Part shown: positions 1 to 6,526 of the stretch, piece by piece
Position numbering within the stretch: the first letter of the stretch is position 1
How the letters are laid out: each line of letters begins with the position of its first letter
NCBI GenBank assembly: GCA_009379925.1
Contig: WHSU01000033.1
Coordinates: forward strand, 1 to 38,136
DNA from: Dehalococcoidia bacterium
Lineage (GTDB): Bacteria > Chloroflexota > Dehalococcoidia > UBA2979
Direction of reading: 5' to 3'
Length of the DNA stretch: 38,136 bases
Notes under the pieces: generated by a model
The model's input: only the letters and a program-made list of their open reading frames with translations
Told to the model about the DNA's origin: nothing
Databases searched by the model: none
Program-made: the position numbers and the translations under genes

Positions 1-465
1 ATTGAGGGCCGCGGGCTCTTCGCCCGCGCCTCGATCGCCGCCGGCGAAGCGGTGAGCCGCCTCGGCGGCCGGCTCGTAGACGACCCCTCGATGCGTGCCG
101 TCGCCCTCGAGGCATCGCGTGCGGGCGGCCGTTACTCGGCACTGCAGGTGGACGAAGGGCTGCACCTGCTGATGGCGTGGGATGACCCCGCCTCGCGTGG
201 CAACCACTCGTGTGACCCGAACCTCTGGATGGCCGGCGCGACCACATCGGTCGCGCGTCGTGACATCGAGGCCGGCGAGGAGGTGACCACGGACTACGCG
301 CTCTTCACTGCGGACGAGGCCTGGTCGATGCCCTGCGCGTGCCACTCGGCCGCCTGTCGCGGCACCGTCCGAGGCAGCGACTGGCGCCGCCCCGAGCTCC
401 AGGCGCGCTATCGCGGCCACTTCACGCCGTTCCTCGAGCGGCGGATCGAGGCGATCAGGCGATAA
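1..465 (+). CDS. SET-domain protein (5' end cut by window edge)
   Basis: The frame is open from base 1, so the true start lies upstream. The visible part covers most of a SET domain: an opening Gly-Arg-Gly-Leu-Phe-Ala-Arg stretch, the Asn-His-Ser-Cys-Asp-Pro-Asn signature (pseudoknot and S-adenosylmethionine pocket), a Gly-Glu-Glu-Val-Thr-Thr-Asp-Tyr segment that normally holds the catalytic Tyr, and a Cys-rich post-SET end (Cys-Ala-Cys-His then Cys-Arg-Gly) like the zinc-binding tail of eukaryotic SET enzymes. By family this is a SAM-dependent lysine methyltransferase. Its bacterial substrate cannot be read from the sequence. A GTG at 52 is only an internal codon. Confidence 0.8.
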   Translation: MEGRGLFARASIAAGEAVSRLGGRLVDDPSMRAVALEASRAGGRYSALQVDEGLHLLMAWDDPASRGNHSCDPNLWMAGATTSVARRDIEAGEEVTTDYALFTADEAWSMPCACHSAACRGTVRGSDWRRPELQARYRGHFTPFLERRIEAIRR

Positions 466-559
466 CAATGCCGGTGGATTCGCCGCGGCGCCCACGGCGG
501 TCCGCGCGTCGAGTCACACGGCTAAGATGGGAGAGCCAGCGCGGCTCCAGGAGACGCCC

Positions 560-1471
560 ATGCCCGCCACCCGGATGCACGTCGACGAACCGGACATCGA
601 TGTACCGCTTGTACGCCGGCTGCTCGCCGCGCAGTTCCCTCGGTGGGCGGACATCACCCTCGATCCGGTCGTATCCACGGGGACGGACAACGCGATCTAC
701 CGCCTGGGCGACGACATGGCCGTGCGACTGCTCCGACGCGAGCAGGCCACCGCACAGGTGGAGCGGGAGCACCGGTGGCTGCCGCGACTTGCCCCGCACC
801 TGCCGCTGGCCATCCCAGTCCCCCTCGAGATCGGCGCACCGGGCGAGGGCTACCCGTGGCCATGGGCCGTGAACCGCTGGCTCGATGGTGAGAACACGAC
901 CCTCGACCGGCTCGCCGACCCCCGGCAGGCCGCAACTGACCTCGCGCAGTTCATCGAGGCGTTGCATCGCGTCGATTCCACCGGAGGTCCGCCGGCAGGG
1001 CCCGCGAGCTGGAACCGCGGACTGCCGCTGTCCACGCTTGATGCATCCGTCCGAAAGGCCCTGGCCGCGCTGCACGGGACCATCGATGTCCCTGCGGCAA
1101 CGGCCGCGTGGGACGCAGCCCTCAAAGCGCCGGAGTGGGACGGGCCGCCGACCTGGCTCCACGGCGACCTGCAGTCCGGCAACCTGCTCGCGCGCGATGG
1201 CCGGCTGGTCGCCGTCATCGACTTCGGGTGCATGGCCGTCGGCGACCCGGCCTGCGACCTGAGCGTCGCTTGGACACTCCTCGATGCTGGTGCACGAGAG
1301 GTGTTCCGCTCGGCGCTCACCGTCGACGAGGCGACGTGGGCGCGCGGCCGCGGTTGGGCGCTGTATGGCGTAGTCGGACTGGTCTATTACCGGGAAACCA
1401 GCCCCGCGCTCGTCGCGGCGTGCCGGTACGCCGTCGAGGAAGTCCTCGCCGACCAACGGCGGGGTGGTTGA
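560..1471 (+). CDS. Aminoglycoside phosphotransferase (APH)-family kinase
   Basis: 303 residues with the APH/choline-kinase fold. The catalytic loop is His-Gly-Asp-Leu-Gln-Ser-Gly-Asn (Asp as catalytic base), followed by the metal-binding Val-Ile-Asp-Phe-Gly motif and a conserved Gly-Asp-Pro-Ala-Cys-Asp-Leu. The N-terminal lobe has the strand Met-Ala-Val-Arg-Leu in the usual ATP-lysine region. The family phosphorylates small hydroxylated substrates, and homologs of this type are often annotated as aminoglycoside kinases without proof. I chose ATG 560 because AGGAG lies at 549-553 with a 6-base spacer; an in-frame ATG at 527 has no such site. A TAAGAT at 523-528 may be the -10 box. Confidence 0.8.
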   Translation: MPATRMHVDEPDIDVPLVRRLLAAQFPRWADITLDPVVSTGTDNAIYRLGDDMAVRLLRREQATAQVEREHRWLPRLAPHLPLAIPVPLEIGAPGEGYPWPWAVNRWLDGENTTLDRLADPRQAATDLAQFIEALHRVDSTGGPPAGPASWNRGLPLSTLDASVRKALAALHGTIDVPAATAAWDAALKAPEWDGPPTWLHGDLQSGNLLARDGRLVAVIDFGCMAVGDPACDLSVAWTLLDAGAREVFRSALTVDEATWARGRGWALYGVVGLVYYRETSPALVAACRYAVEEVLADQRRGG

Positions 1472-1526
1472 CGCGGGGGGGGGGTCGCCCACTCGGTACC
1501 CACTCGCCCAGGGATCCGTGCGCCTC

Positions 1527-1532
1527 TAGACT
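1527..1532 (+). promoter_or_regulatory. -10 box of leaderless rimO promoter
   Basis: TAGACT ends 6 bases before the GTG start of rimO and no Shine-Dalgarno sequence is present. The same hexamer sits 7 bases before the minus-strand regulator at 4135. This spacing implies a transcript starting at or next to the start codon. Confidence 0.5.
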
Positions 1533-1538
1533 CGATGG

Positions 1539-2843
1539 GTGAAGTACCACCTTGTCACCCTCGGTTGCGCGAAGAACACCGTCGACTCGATGCGGCTGGA
1601 GCAGGCGCTGCGGGCGGGGCGGCATCTGCCCGTGGCCGCACCGCAGGACGCCGACCTGTTGCTGGTGAACACCTGCGGCTTCATCGATGACGCGAAGGCC
1701 GAGTCCGTCGAGGTCATCCGCGGCCTCGATGACGGTCGCCGCGAGGACCAGCGGCTCTACGTCATCGGCTGCATGACCGAGATCGCGGAGGGCGAGGTGC
1801 GCGCGGCCATCCCGGACGTCGACGCGACGTACGGCGTCGAGCAGTGGGACGCGATCGCGGCTGAGCTGGGGCCGGCCAGCGAGACCTACGACATCCCGGA
1901 GCGGAGCCTCCCGCAGTTCGGGTCGCCCAGCGCGTACCTCAAGATCTCCGACGGCTGTGACCGTCCCTGCACCTTCTGCATCATCCCCACCATCAAGGGC
2001 GGCATGCACTCGGACGACGCGCGGCGACTGATCGCGGAAGCCCGCATGTACGCCGCCGCCGGTGCGAAGGAGTTGGTGCTCGTCGCGCAGGACTCGACCG
2101 CCTACGGCGAAGACCGAGGTGACCGCGACGGCCTCGCCGCCCTGCTCGAGCAACTGGCGGAGGCGGTGCCGGAGGCCCCCTGGGTCCGGCTGATGTACGC
2201 GTACCCCGGCCGCGTCACCCCTCGGCTGGCGGAGACGATGGCGCGGCTGCCGAACGTAGTCCCCTACCTCGACATGCCGTTGCAGCACGGCTCGGACGCC
2301 ATGCTGCGCCGCATGAAGCGCCCCAGCCTCCGGGTCGCGCGCCAGAGCATCGAGCACATCCGCACGGCGATGCCCGACGCGGTGCTGCGCACGACGTTCA
2401 TCGTGGGGTTCCCCGGCGAGACCGAGCAGGAGTTCGAGCAGCTGCTCGACTTCGTGGAAGAGCAGCGCTTCGACCACATCGGCGCGTTCACCTACTCCCC
2501 GCAGGCCGGCACACCCGCCGCCACGCTGGCGGAGCAGGTGCCCGAGGCGGTCAAGCAAGAACGCTACGGCGCGCTCATGGAGCTGGCGCAGGGCATCTCG
2601 CTCGACTCGAACCGCGCGATGGTCGGCCGCGAGGTAGACGTGCTCATCGAGTCGGACGAGCCGGCCCAGGCCGAGGGCGGCGGGAGCATCTCGATTGGCC
2701 GCACCTTCCGCGACGCGCCGGAGGTGGACGGCATGGCGCTGCTGAAGGGCGAGTACCCCTCGGGCGCCCTCGTGCGCGCGTGGGTCGTCGGGGCGATGCC
2801 GTACGACCTGTTGTGCGACCCGGCCGAGGGCAACGCAGACTAG
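1539..2843 (+). CDS. rimO: Ribosomal protein S12 methylthiotransferase RimO
   Basis: 434 residues, the usual RimO length. The protein adds a methylthio group to a conserved aspartate of ribosomal protein S12. Three N-terminal cysteines (10, 46, 78) in the Leu-Gly-Cys-Ala-Lys-Asn, Asn-Thr-Cys-Gly-Phe and Ile-Gly-Cys contexts bind the auxiliary 4Fe-4S cluster. The radical-SAM triad Cys140-X3-Cys144-X2-Cys147 follows in Lys-Ile-Ser-Asp-Gly-Cys-Asp-Arg-Pro-Cys. A C-terminal TRAM-like region closes the protein. The Val-Asp-Ser after Lys-Asn and the Asp-Gly-Cys-Asp form favour RimO over MiaB. GTG 1539 is the start; the nearby ATG at 1535 is out of frame. Confidence 0.93.
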   Translation: MKYHLVTLGCAKNTVDSMRLEQALRAGRHLPVAAPQDADLLLVNTCGFIDDAKAESVEVIRGLDDGRREDQRLYVIGCMTEIAEGEVRAAIPDVDATYGVEQWDAIAAELGPASETYDIPERSLPQFGSPSAYLKISDGCDRPCTFCIIPTIKGGMHSDDARRLIAEARMYAAAGAKELVLVAQDSTAYGEDRGDRDGLAALLEQLAEAVPEAPWVRLMYAYPGRVTPRLAETMARLPNVVPYLDMPLQHGSDAMLRRMKRPSLRVARQSIEHIRTAMPDAVLRTTFIVGFPGETEQEFEQLLDFVEEQRFDHIGAFTYSPQAGTPAATLAEQVPEAVKQERYGALMELAQGISLDSNRAMVGREVDVLIESDEPAQAEGGGSISIGRTFRDAPEVDGMALLKGEYPSGALVRAWVVGAMPYDLLCDPAEGNAD

Positions 2844-3055
2844 CGGGACGCAGCGAATCCGCGATCTGCCGCAGGTGCTGCTCGTCGTGGTCGAACCAGT
2901 GCTCCACCCAGTGCCCCGTCGAAACGTGCCGATCTCGGGCCGGGTGCCGAGGCGCATCCAACCGCCTGGTCCAGCCGAGCGACGATCTGCAGGCGCTCGG
3001 GAGTCGAGGCGACGCCCTCGGCCAACATCGCAGCCGCCGCCGTACCTCGTAGCAT
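2840..3055 (-). pseudogene. Decayed DinB-like protein remnant
   Basis: On the minus strand an ATG at 3055 opens a frame reading through Thr-Pro-Glu-Arg-Leu-Gln-Ile-Val-Ala-Arg-Leu-Asp. A neighbouring frame then carries His-Trp-Val-Glu-His-Trp-Phe-Asp-His-Asp-Glu-Gln-His-Leu-Arg-Gln-Ile, which resembles the metal-binding C-terminal helix of DinB/YfiT-type proteins. The first frame supplies the stop at 2840. At least one frameshift, probably two, separates these parts, and only about 70 residues remain against roughly 150 in the family. It is convergent with and touches rimO. I infer a degraded gene; a chance resemblance cannot be excluded. Confidence 0.35.
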
Positions 3056-3089
3056 CGGTCCGCGCGTGTCTCGACGGTTTCTGACTTAC

Positions 3090-3119
3090 TTGACTAGGTT
3101 ACTCGTGATTTGTTACACT
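3090..3119 (+). promoter_or_regulatory. Sigma70-type promoter
   Basis: TTGACT (3090-3095) and TACACT (3114-3119) are 18 bases apart, with a TG one base before the -10 box (extended -10). The 9-mer TGTTACACT recurs before the acyl-CoA dehydrogenase at 32048. The local sequence is unusually AT-rich. It would start a transcript running into the 42-residue ORF. Confidence 0.6.
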
Positions 3120-3220
3120 AAGCGTGCCTCGGAACTCAGGGTTTGCCCCGACTGACCTCAGGCCCACCTCCGGCACCCTGGAGGCTGTGGAGATGTGAGG
3201 TGGCTCCGATAATTTACGTG

Positions 3221-3250
3221 AAGTTAACGTGATTGTGAGCACGTTCACTT
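3221..3250. promoter_or_regulatory. Operator-like imperfect palindrome
   Basis: AAGTTAACGTG and CACGTTCACTT form 11-base arms matching at 10 of 11 positions around an 8-base centre. The element lies between the promoter at 3090 and the small ORF at 3388. It could be a protein-binding site or an RNA hairpin in the leader. Confidence 0.4.
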
Positions 3251-3387
3251 GCACGAGATCGGACGAGGGTTCACACTAAGGTTACCAAACGGAGGTCGAT
3301 GAGCCATCCGGGCGCATCACCCACCGGGGCGCAGCAGCTGGGGATCAAGGGTTTGGCCCGGGTCACCCGGAAAGGATCGAGACAGAG

Positions 3388-3516
3388 ATGCGGATCGAGG
3401 ACTATTACAGTTCGATCGTCGGCAACGGCCGGCGCAACGTGCCCACCTACTCGGAGGTCCGCCGCGACCTTTCGAAGGTGCTCGAGGCCCAGTACGGCTT
3501 CGTTGGCCGCTTCTAG
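3388..3516 (+). CDS. Small protein of 42 residues, unrecognised
   Basis: ATG at 3388, stop at 3514-3516. The composition is balanced and unlike a random GC-rich frame: Arg-Ile-Glu-Asp-Tyr-Tyr near the start, Pro-Thr-Tyr-Ser-Glu-Val in the middle, and an aromatic end Tyr-Gly-Phe-Val-Gly-Arg-Phe. About nine in ten codons end in G or C. AAAGGA at 3371-3376 gives an 11-base spacer, slightly long for ribosome binding. It sits alone in a unit with its own promoter (3090-3119), a long leader, and two strong hairpins ending in a terminator (3631). An overlapping ORF from 3299 has poor codon use and was rejected. I do not recognise a family. Confidence 0.6.
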   Translation: MRIEDYYSSIVGNGRRNVPTYSEVRRDLSKVLEAQYGFVGRF

Positions 3517-3541
3517 GAGCGGCTCCACGCAGGCTAACCCC

Positions 3542-3595
3542 CTCGGCGCCGTCCGCCCGGGTACCCCTCCCCCATAGTGCGGACGGCCCGCCGAG
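3542..3595 (+). other. Long bulged hairpin downstream of the small ORF
   Basis: CTCGGC (3542-3547) plus GCCGTCCGC (3548-3556) pair with GCGGACGGC (3579-3587) and, after a 2-base bulge, GCCGAG (3590-3595). The 15 pairs flank a 22-base loop. It lies directly before the terminator hairpin and may protect the RNA or belong to a structured transcript. Confidence 0.5.
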
Positions 3596-3602
3596 CCCCT
3601 CC

Positions 3603-3631
3603 GAAACGCGCCCTCTCGCAGGGCGCGTTTC
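3603..3631 (+). terminator. Rho-independent terminator
   Basis: GAAACGCGCCCT (3603-3614) pairs perfectly with AGGGCGCGTTTC (3620-3631) around a 5-base loop. A T-rich run follows (TCTTTGTCTTC). It ends the unit holding the 42-residue ORF and may also serve the convergent HTH gene. Confidence 0.8.
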
Positions 3632-3694
3632 TCTTTGTCTTCGCGTTGTCTTCGCGCGAGTCCGAGGCGGGCCCGAGGTGACATCGCGCGTGGG

Positions 3695-4135
3695 CTACCG
3701 CGATCGAGTTGGGACGTACGAGGCGGGCGGGGCTTCTGCCGCCGGACTGGGCGGGTTCAACGCCTCGGTCAGCTTGCGCATGGCCGACCCGGCGCTCTCG
3801 CTCGCACTCGGTCCGAGCACCGCGAGGCTCGACATCAGGGCCGCCACCTCCGGCACATCGAACACGATCGGGCGCGTGGCCCCGGAGTAGGGGAGGCTCA
3901 CCCCGCCTCGGCGTCCCTGGCGCACCTCCAGCGGCACCCCGCTGAGCCGGAGGCGCTCGACGTCGCGGGCAACGGTGCGCCCGGACACGCCGAGGTCGCG
4001 CGCCAGCTCCTCGAGCCGCACGCGCGCGCCGCGGGCGGCGTGCAGCCGTTCGATCAGTGCCTGTTGCCGCTCGACGCGCCGCAGGGCCAGGTGTCCGTCG
4101 CGGGACGCCGCGGCGAGCGCCGTTCTTCCGTCCAC
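3695..4135 (-). CDS. HTH transcriptional regulator lacking a WYL domain
   Basis: 146 residues. The N-terminal half is a winged-helix HTH of the HTH_11/DeoR-like type: Arg-Val-Arg-Leu-Glu-Glu-Leu-Ala-Arg-Asp-Leu-Gly-Val-Ser with Arg-Thr-Val-Ala-Arg-Asp-Val-Glu-Arg-Leu as recognition helix, then a Gly-Arg-Arg-Gly-Gly-Val wing. Relatives usually continue into a WYL ligand domain and reach about 320 residues. This one stops after the connecting helices, so it is a short form or a natural truncation. The GTG start at 4135 is chosen because TAGACT sits 7 bases upstream. It is divergent from the SnoaL-like gene at 4193, with 57 bases between, and may regulate it. Confidence 0.65.
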   Translation of the reverse strand: MDGRTALAAASRDGHLALRRVERQQALIERLHAARGARVRLEELARDLGVSGRTVARDVERLRLSGVPLEVRQGRRGGVSLPYSGATRPIVFDVPEVAALMSSLAVLGPSASESAGSAMRKLTEALNPPSPAAEAPPASYVPTRSR

Positions 4136-4142
4136 GGGATGC

Positions 4143-4148
4143 AGTCTA
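4143..4148 (-). promoter_or_regulatory. -10 box of leaderless HTH-regulator promoter
   Basis: On the minus strand TAGACT ends 7 bases before the GTG start at 4135. It is identical to the rimO box. The opposing SnoaL-like promoter lies within 40 bases, so the two could interfere or share an operator. Confidence 0.5.
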
Positions 4149-4179
4149 ACGACGGCACAGGCGTGTCGGGTTTGTCTCG

Positions 4180-4185
4180 TATCGT
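4180..4185 (+). promoter_or_regulatory. -10 box of leaderless SnoaL-like gene
   Basis: TATCGT ends 7 bases before ATG 4193. No ribosome-binding site is visible between them. Confidence 0.45.
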
Positions 4186-4192
4186 TAGTCGC

Positions 4193-4552
4193 ATGATGGA
4201 CACCGACCACAGGGCACAGCAGTTCTTCGAGCGCTACGCGGCTGCGCTCATCGCGCGTGACGAGCAGGCGGTGGCGAGGATGTACGCGGTCCCGTCGCTG
4301 ATCCTGTTTCCGGGGCAATCGATCGCCGTCAACGATGCGAAGCAGACCGAGGAGTTCTTCGCCTCGTCCTGGAGCCAGTACGACGGGGTCGATGCGGTCG
4401 ACATGCGGCTCGCCGTCATGGGCGAAGCGCCGGGCAGCCTCTGGGTCGACGTCACCTGGTCGTACGACGGCCAACCACGTGAACGCTTCTGCTACCAGCT
4501 CATCGAAAGCACCGAGGGGTACCAGATCGCGGTGCTCACGCCCATGCAGTGA
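4193..4552 (+). CDS. SnoaL/NTF2-like protein
   Basis: 119 residues. The pattern is that of the small NTF2-like cone fold: an N-terminal helix Phe-Phe-Glu-Arg-Tyr-Ala-Ala-Ala-Leu with Ala-Arg-Asp-Glu following, a Met-Tyr-Ala-Val-Pro-Ser turn, then alternating strands ending in Phe-Cys-Tyr-Gln-Leu-Ile-Glu and Gln-Ile-Ala-Val-Leu-Thr-Pro. Members bind or isomerise small hydrophobic ligands, or are simply binding proteins, and none of the known catalytic sets is clear here. Tandem ATG codons at 4193 and 4196 are both possible starts. It is paired divergently with the HTH regulator. No signal peptide is seen, so it is cytoplasmic. Confidence 0.65.
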   Translation: MMDTDHRAQQFFERYAAALIARDEQAVARMYAVPSLILFPGQSIAVNDAKQTEEFFASSWSQYDGVDAVDMRLAVMGEAPGSLWVDVTWSYDGQPRERFCYQLIESTEGYQIAVLTPMQ

Positions 4553-4598
4553 GCACGAGACTGCGCCCGGAGCACGTGCCCACCGTCGTAGCGCTGGC

Positions 4599-4964
4599 TC
4601 AGGCGGCCGGCGCCCCCACCGGCGTGCTCCCGTAGGCGTTCGCGCCGGGCTCGCTCGGCTGGATGTAGAGGTAGATGAGGTAGATCCACCCGAGGACCGG
4701 GATCAGCCCCCAGAGGATGTTCCACCCGGACTTGCCGATGTCGTGCAGCCGGCGCACCGACACCGCCAGCCCGGGCAGCAGCAGCGCGAGCGACACGAGG
4801 CCATCGATCACATTGCTACCGCCGAACATCTCGTCCACCAGGCTCGCGACCAGCCCCACGAGGAACGCGAAGAGCACCCAGTACCAGAATGCGGGCCGGC
4901 CCGCACGACCGGCGAAGTTGGCGTAGTTGTCGAACCCGGAACGGACCGCTTCCTGGAACGTCAT
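4599..4964 (-). CDS. DUF805 family membrane protein
   Basis: 121 residues. It opens with the family pattern of an aromatic amphipathic stretch (Asn-Tyr-Ala-Asn-Phe-Ala-Gly-Arg-Ala-Gly-Arg) followed by Phe-Trp-Tyr-Trp, which leads into the first membrane helix (about residues 26-47). Further helices lie near 55-72 and 82-102. The conserved Arg-Arg-Leu-His-Asp-Ile-Gly-Lys-Ser-Gly-Trp motif sits between the last two. The family is widespread and its function is unknown. The ATG start has GGGAG about 7 bases upstream. It is convergent with the SnoaL-like gene. Confidence 0.85.
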   Translation of the reverse strand: MTFQEAVRSGFDNYANFAGRAGRPAFWYWVLFAFLVGLVASLVDEMFGGSNVIDGLVSLALLLPGLAVSVRRLHDIGKSGWNILWGLIPVLGWIYLIYLYIQPSEPGANAYGSTPVGAPAA

Positions 4965-5036
4965 AGCGTCACTCCCGCGACTACGCCCCCCGCCAGTGCG
5001 ACCAGTGGCAGCATACGTCCTGTTATGACCGGCCCG

Positions 5037-5354
5037 CTACTCGCCGACCACCACTTCCTCGACGACGCGCGCTACCACCTCCGCGCGGCCAAGCAACTCG
5101 CGGTCGACGAAGCGCTGCGCCTCGTCGGCGAGGCGGCGCGCCGTCGTGAGGTCGCCCGAGACGGTGGCGAAGCCGATCAGCGCCGCCTGCCGCCGGTCCT
5201 GCAACCCTACCTCCGCGGCCGAGAGGTGGAGGCGCGACCGCAGCCGCTCGACGACTGAGCGCACGACCGCCCGCTTGTCCTTCAGCGACTGCGCGCCGGG
5301 CAGGTGCAGCGTCAGCATCACCGCCACGGTCGCCATCGAGCCGTGCGGCTGCAT
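5037..5354 (-). CDS. DUF503 family protein (YlxP-like)
   Basis: 105 residues from ATG 5354. It has the family core Leu-Lys-Asp-Lys-Arg-Ala-Val-Val-Arg-Ser, then a helix rich in Arg, then Ala-Glu-Val-Gly-Leu-Gln-Asp-Arg-Arg-Gln-Ala-Ala, then Val-Ser-Gly-Asp. The family is a small ferredoxin-like fold often near rbfA or infB, with no settled role. A GTG at 5363 overlaps the scpB stop but has the GGGAGGG site touching it. ATG 5354 is 9 bases from that site, so I prefer it; ATG 5336 is also possible. It is translationally close to scpB. Confidence 0.8.
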   Translation of the reverse strand: MQPHGSMATVAVMLTLHLPGAQSLKDKRAVVRSVVERLRSRLHLSAAEVGLQDRRQAALIGFATVSGDLTTARRLADEAQRFVDRELLGRAEVVARVVEEVVVGE

Positions 5355-5359
5355 CGAGG

Positions 5360-6526
5360 TCACCCCTCCCGTGGGGTCGGGCCGGCGTCGTCCTCATCGT
5401 CAGGCGAGTCGAGGTCGTCGGGTGACTCCTGCGCCTCCCTCCCCCCTTGTGGGGGAGGGCTGGGGTGGGGGGATCCACCGGGGTCCGGCACTTCGATGCT
5501 CAGCGTGCCCTGTTCGGCGGCGGCGCGCAGCGCGGACTCCGCCGCGCTGCTGAGTGCGGCCAGGTCGCCGGCGATCTCCACCTCTGGGGTGACTTCCGAG
5601 GCGGCGCCGCCGGCGCCACCGCCCTCGGCATCCGGTTCCGGCACGGCCTGTGCCAGCACCGCGCCGCCCTCCAGCGCCAGCTGGGCGCCCGCCTCCTCCG
5701 GCGGCAGCTCGATGTCCTCGGGAAGCGGCGGCAGGTCGTCCGGGCGCTCGAGGCCGAAGTGCTGGAGGAAGCGCTGCGTCGTCACCCACAGGGTCGGTCG
5801 GCCGGGCCCTTCGGCGCGGCCGCCGTCCGTGATCAGCCCGCGCGCCCGCAGCGTGGCGACGGCGGCATCCGAGCCGACGCCACGGATCGTCTCGATGGTC
5901 CCCCGGGTCACCGGCTGCCGGTAGGCAACGATCGCCAGCGTCTCCAGCGCCGCCGTGGAGAGCCGGCGCGAGGCCTCCAGCCCCAGGAAGTGCTCGATGT
6001 ACGCGGCCGCCTCGGGCGCCGTCACCAGCTGCACTCCCTCCGGCCCGCGCTGCACGCGCAGCCCCCGTTCGCCATCGCGCAGCGCGCTCGCCAGCGCCTC
6101 CAGCCCGCGGGCCAGCCGCGCGGGCGTCGCGCCGAGAGCGCGCCCCAGCGCTGGCTCCGAGACCGGTGCGTCCGAGACGAACAGCAGCGCCTCGATGCGC
6201 GACGGCAGGTCTTCGTCGGAAGGCGGTGGCGGCCCGTCGCCGCCGAGCAGCGGTGCTTCCTCCGCTTCCGGAGCCGCGACCGATGCGTCCGAGGCGTCCT
6301 CACCCCGACCCCCGACGGCGGCTGCCTCACGCGCCTCCGGGTCGACGGTGGCGTCCCCACTCGCGATTGCGTGCGCCTCGGCCTCGGCGCCCGCGGCAGC
6401 TTCCCCCGCCTGCTCGGCCGGCGAGGCGTCGTGCACCTCGCCGGCGTCCTGGGGCGTGGCGTCGTCCGGCCGCTGTTCGGCCTCGAGTTCCGCCTCGCGC
6501 TCCCGGTCGCGCTGGGGGTCGTTCAT
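5360..6526 (-). CDS. scpB: Segregation and condensation protein B with long disordered tails
   Basis: 388 residues, about twice the usual ScpB length. The core (about residues 107-265) holds two winged-helix domains: Ile-Glu-Ala-Leu-Leu-Phe-Val-Ser at the start, Leu-Ser-Thr-Ala-Ala-Leu-Glu-Thr-Leu-Ala-Ile-Val-Ala-Tyr-Arg-Gln-Pro-Val-Thr-Arg and Ile-Arg-Gly-Val in the middle, Leu-Ile-Thr-Asp-Gly-Gly-Arg then Trp-Val-Thr-Thr-Gln-Arg-Phe-Leu towards the end. ScpB joins ScpA and SMC in chromosome condensation. About 105 acidic Ala/Glu/Asp residues precede the core and about 120 follow. The C-terminal tail contains a translated palindromic repeat (5437-5459). The ATG overlaps the stop of the upstream gene. 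No scpA lies in the window. Confidence 0.88.
   Translation of the reverse strand: MNDPQRDREREAELEAEQRPDDATPQDAGEVHDASPAEQAGEAAAGAEAEAHAIASGDATVDPEAREAAAVGGRGEDASDASVAAPEAEEAPLLGGDGPPPPSDEDLPSRIEALLFVSDAPVSEPALGRALGATPARLARGLEALASALRDGERGLRVQRGPEGVQLVTAPEAAAYIEHFLGLEASRRLSTAALETLAIVAYRQPVTRGTIETIRGVGSDAAVATLRARGLITDGGRAEGPGRPTLWVTTQRFLQHFGLERPDDLPPLPEDIELPPEEAGAQLALEGGAVLAQAVPEPDAEGGGAGGAASEVTPEVEIAGDLAALSSAAESALRAAAEQGTLSIEVPDPGGSPHPSPPPQGGREAQESPDDLDSPDDEDDAGPTPREG
5437..5459. repeat. Palindromic repeat inside scpB
   Basis: CCCTCCCCC (5437-5445) and GGGGGAGGG (5451-5459) form a perfect 9-bp stem with a 5-base loop. On the coding strand it is read as Pro-Ser-Pro-Pro-Pro-Gln-Gly-Gly-Arg. The composition resembles the element after the capsid gene (10233-10282), suggesting one dispersed repeat class that can sit in frame. 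Confidence 0.5.

Noticed and set aside
1317..2957. 546-codon open frame on the minus strand over rimO
   Set aside because: It is the shadow of rimO, which has complete cluster-binding cysteines. The shadow protein shows no domain.
3299..3577. 92-codon ORF with GGAGGT just upstream, overlapping the 42-residue ORF
   Set aside because: The site is only 3 bases from the ATG, codon use is poor (AGA, ATA-like third positions, many rare codons), and the overlapping 42-residue frame has much stronger coding character.
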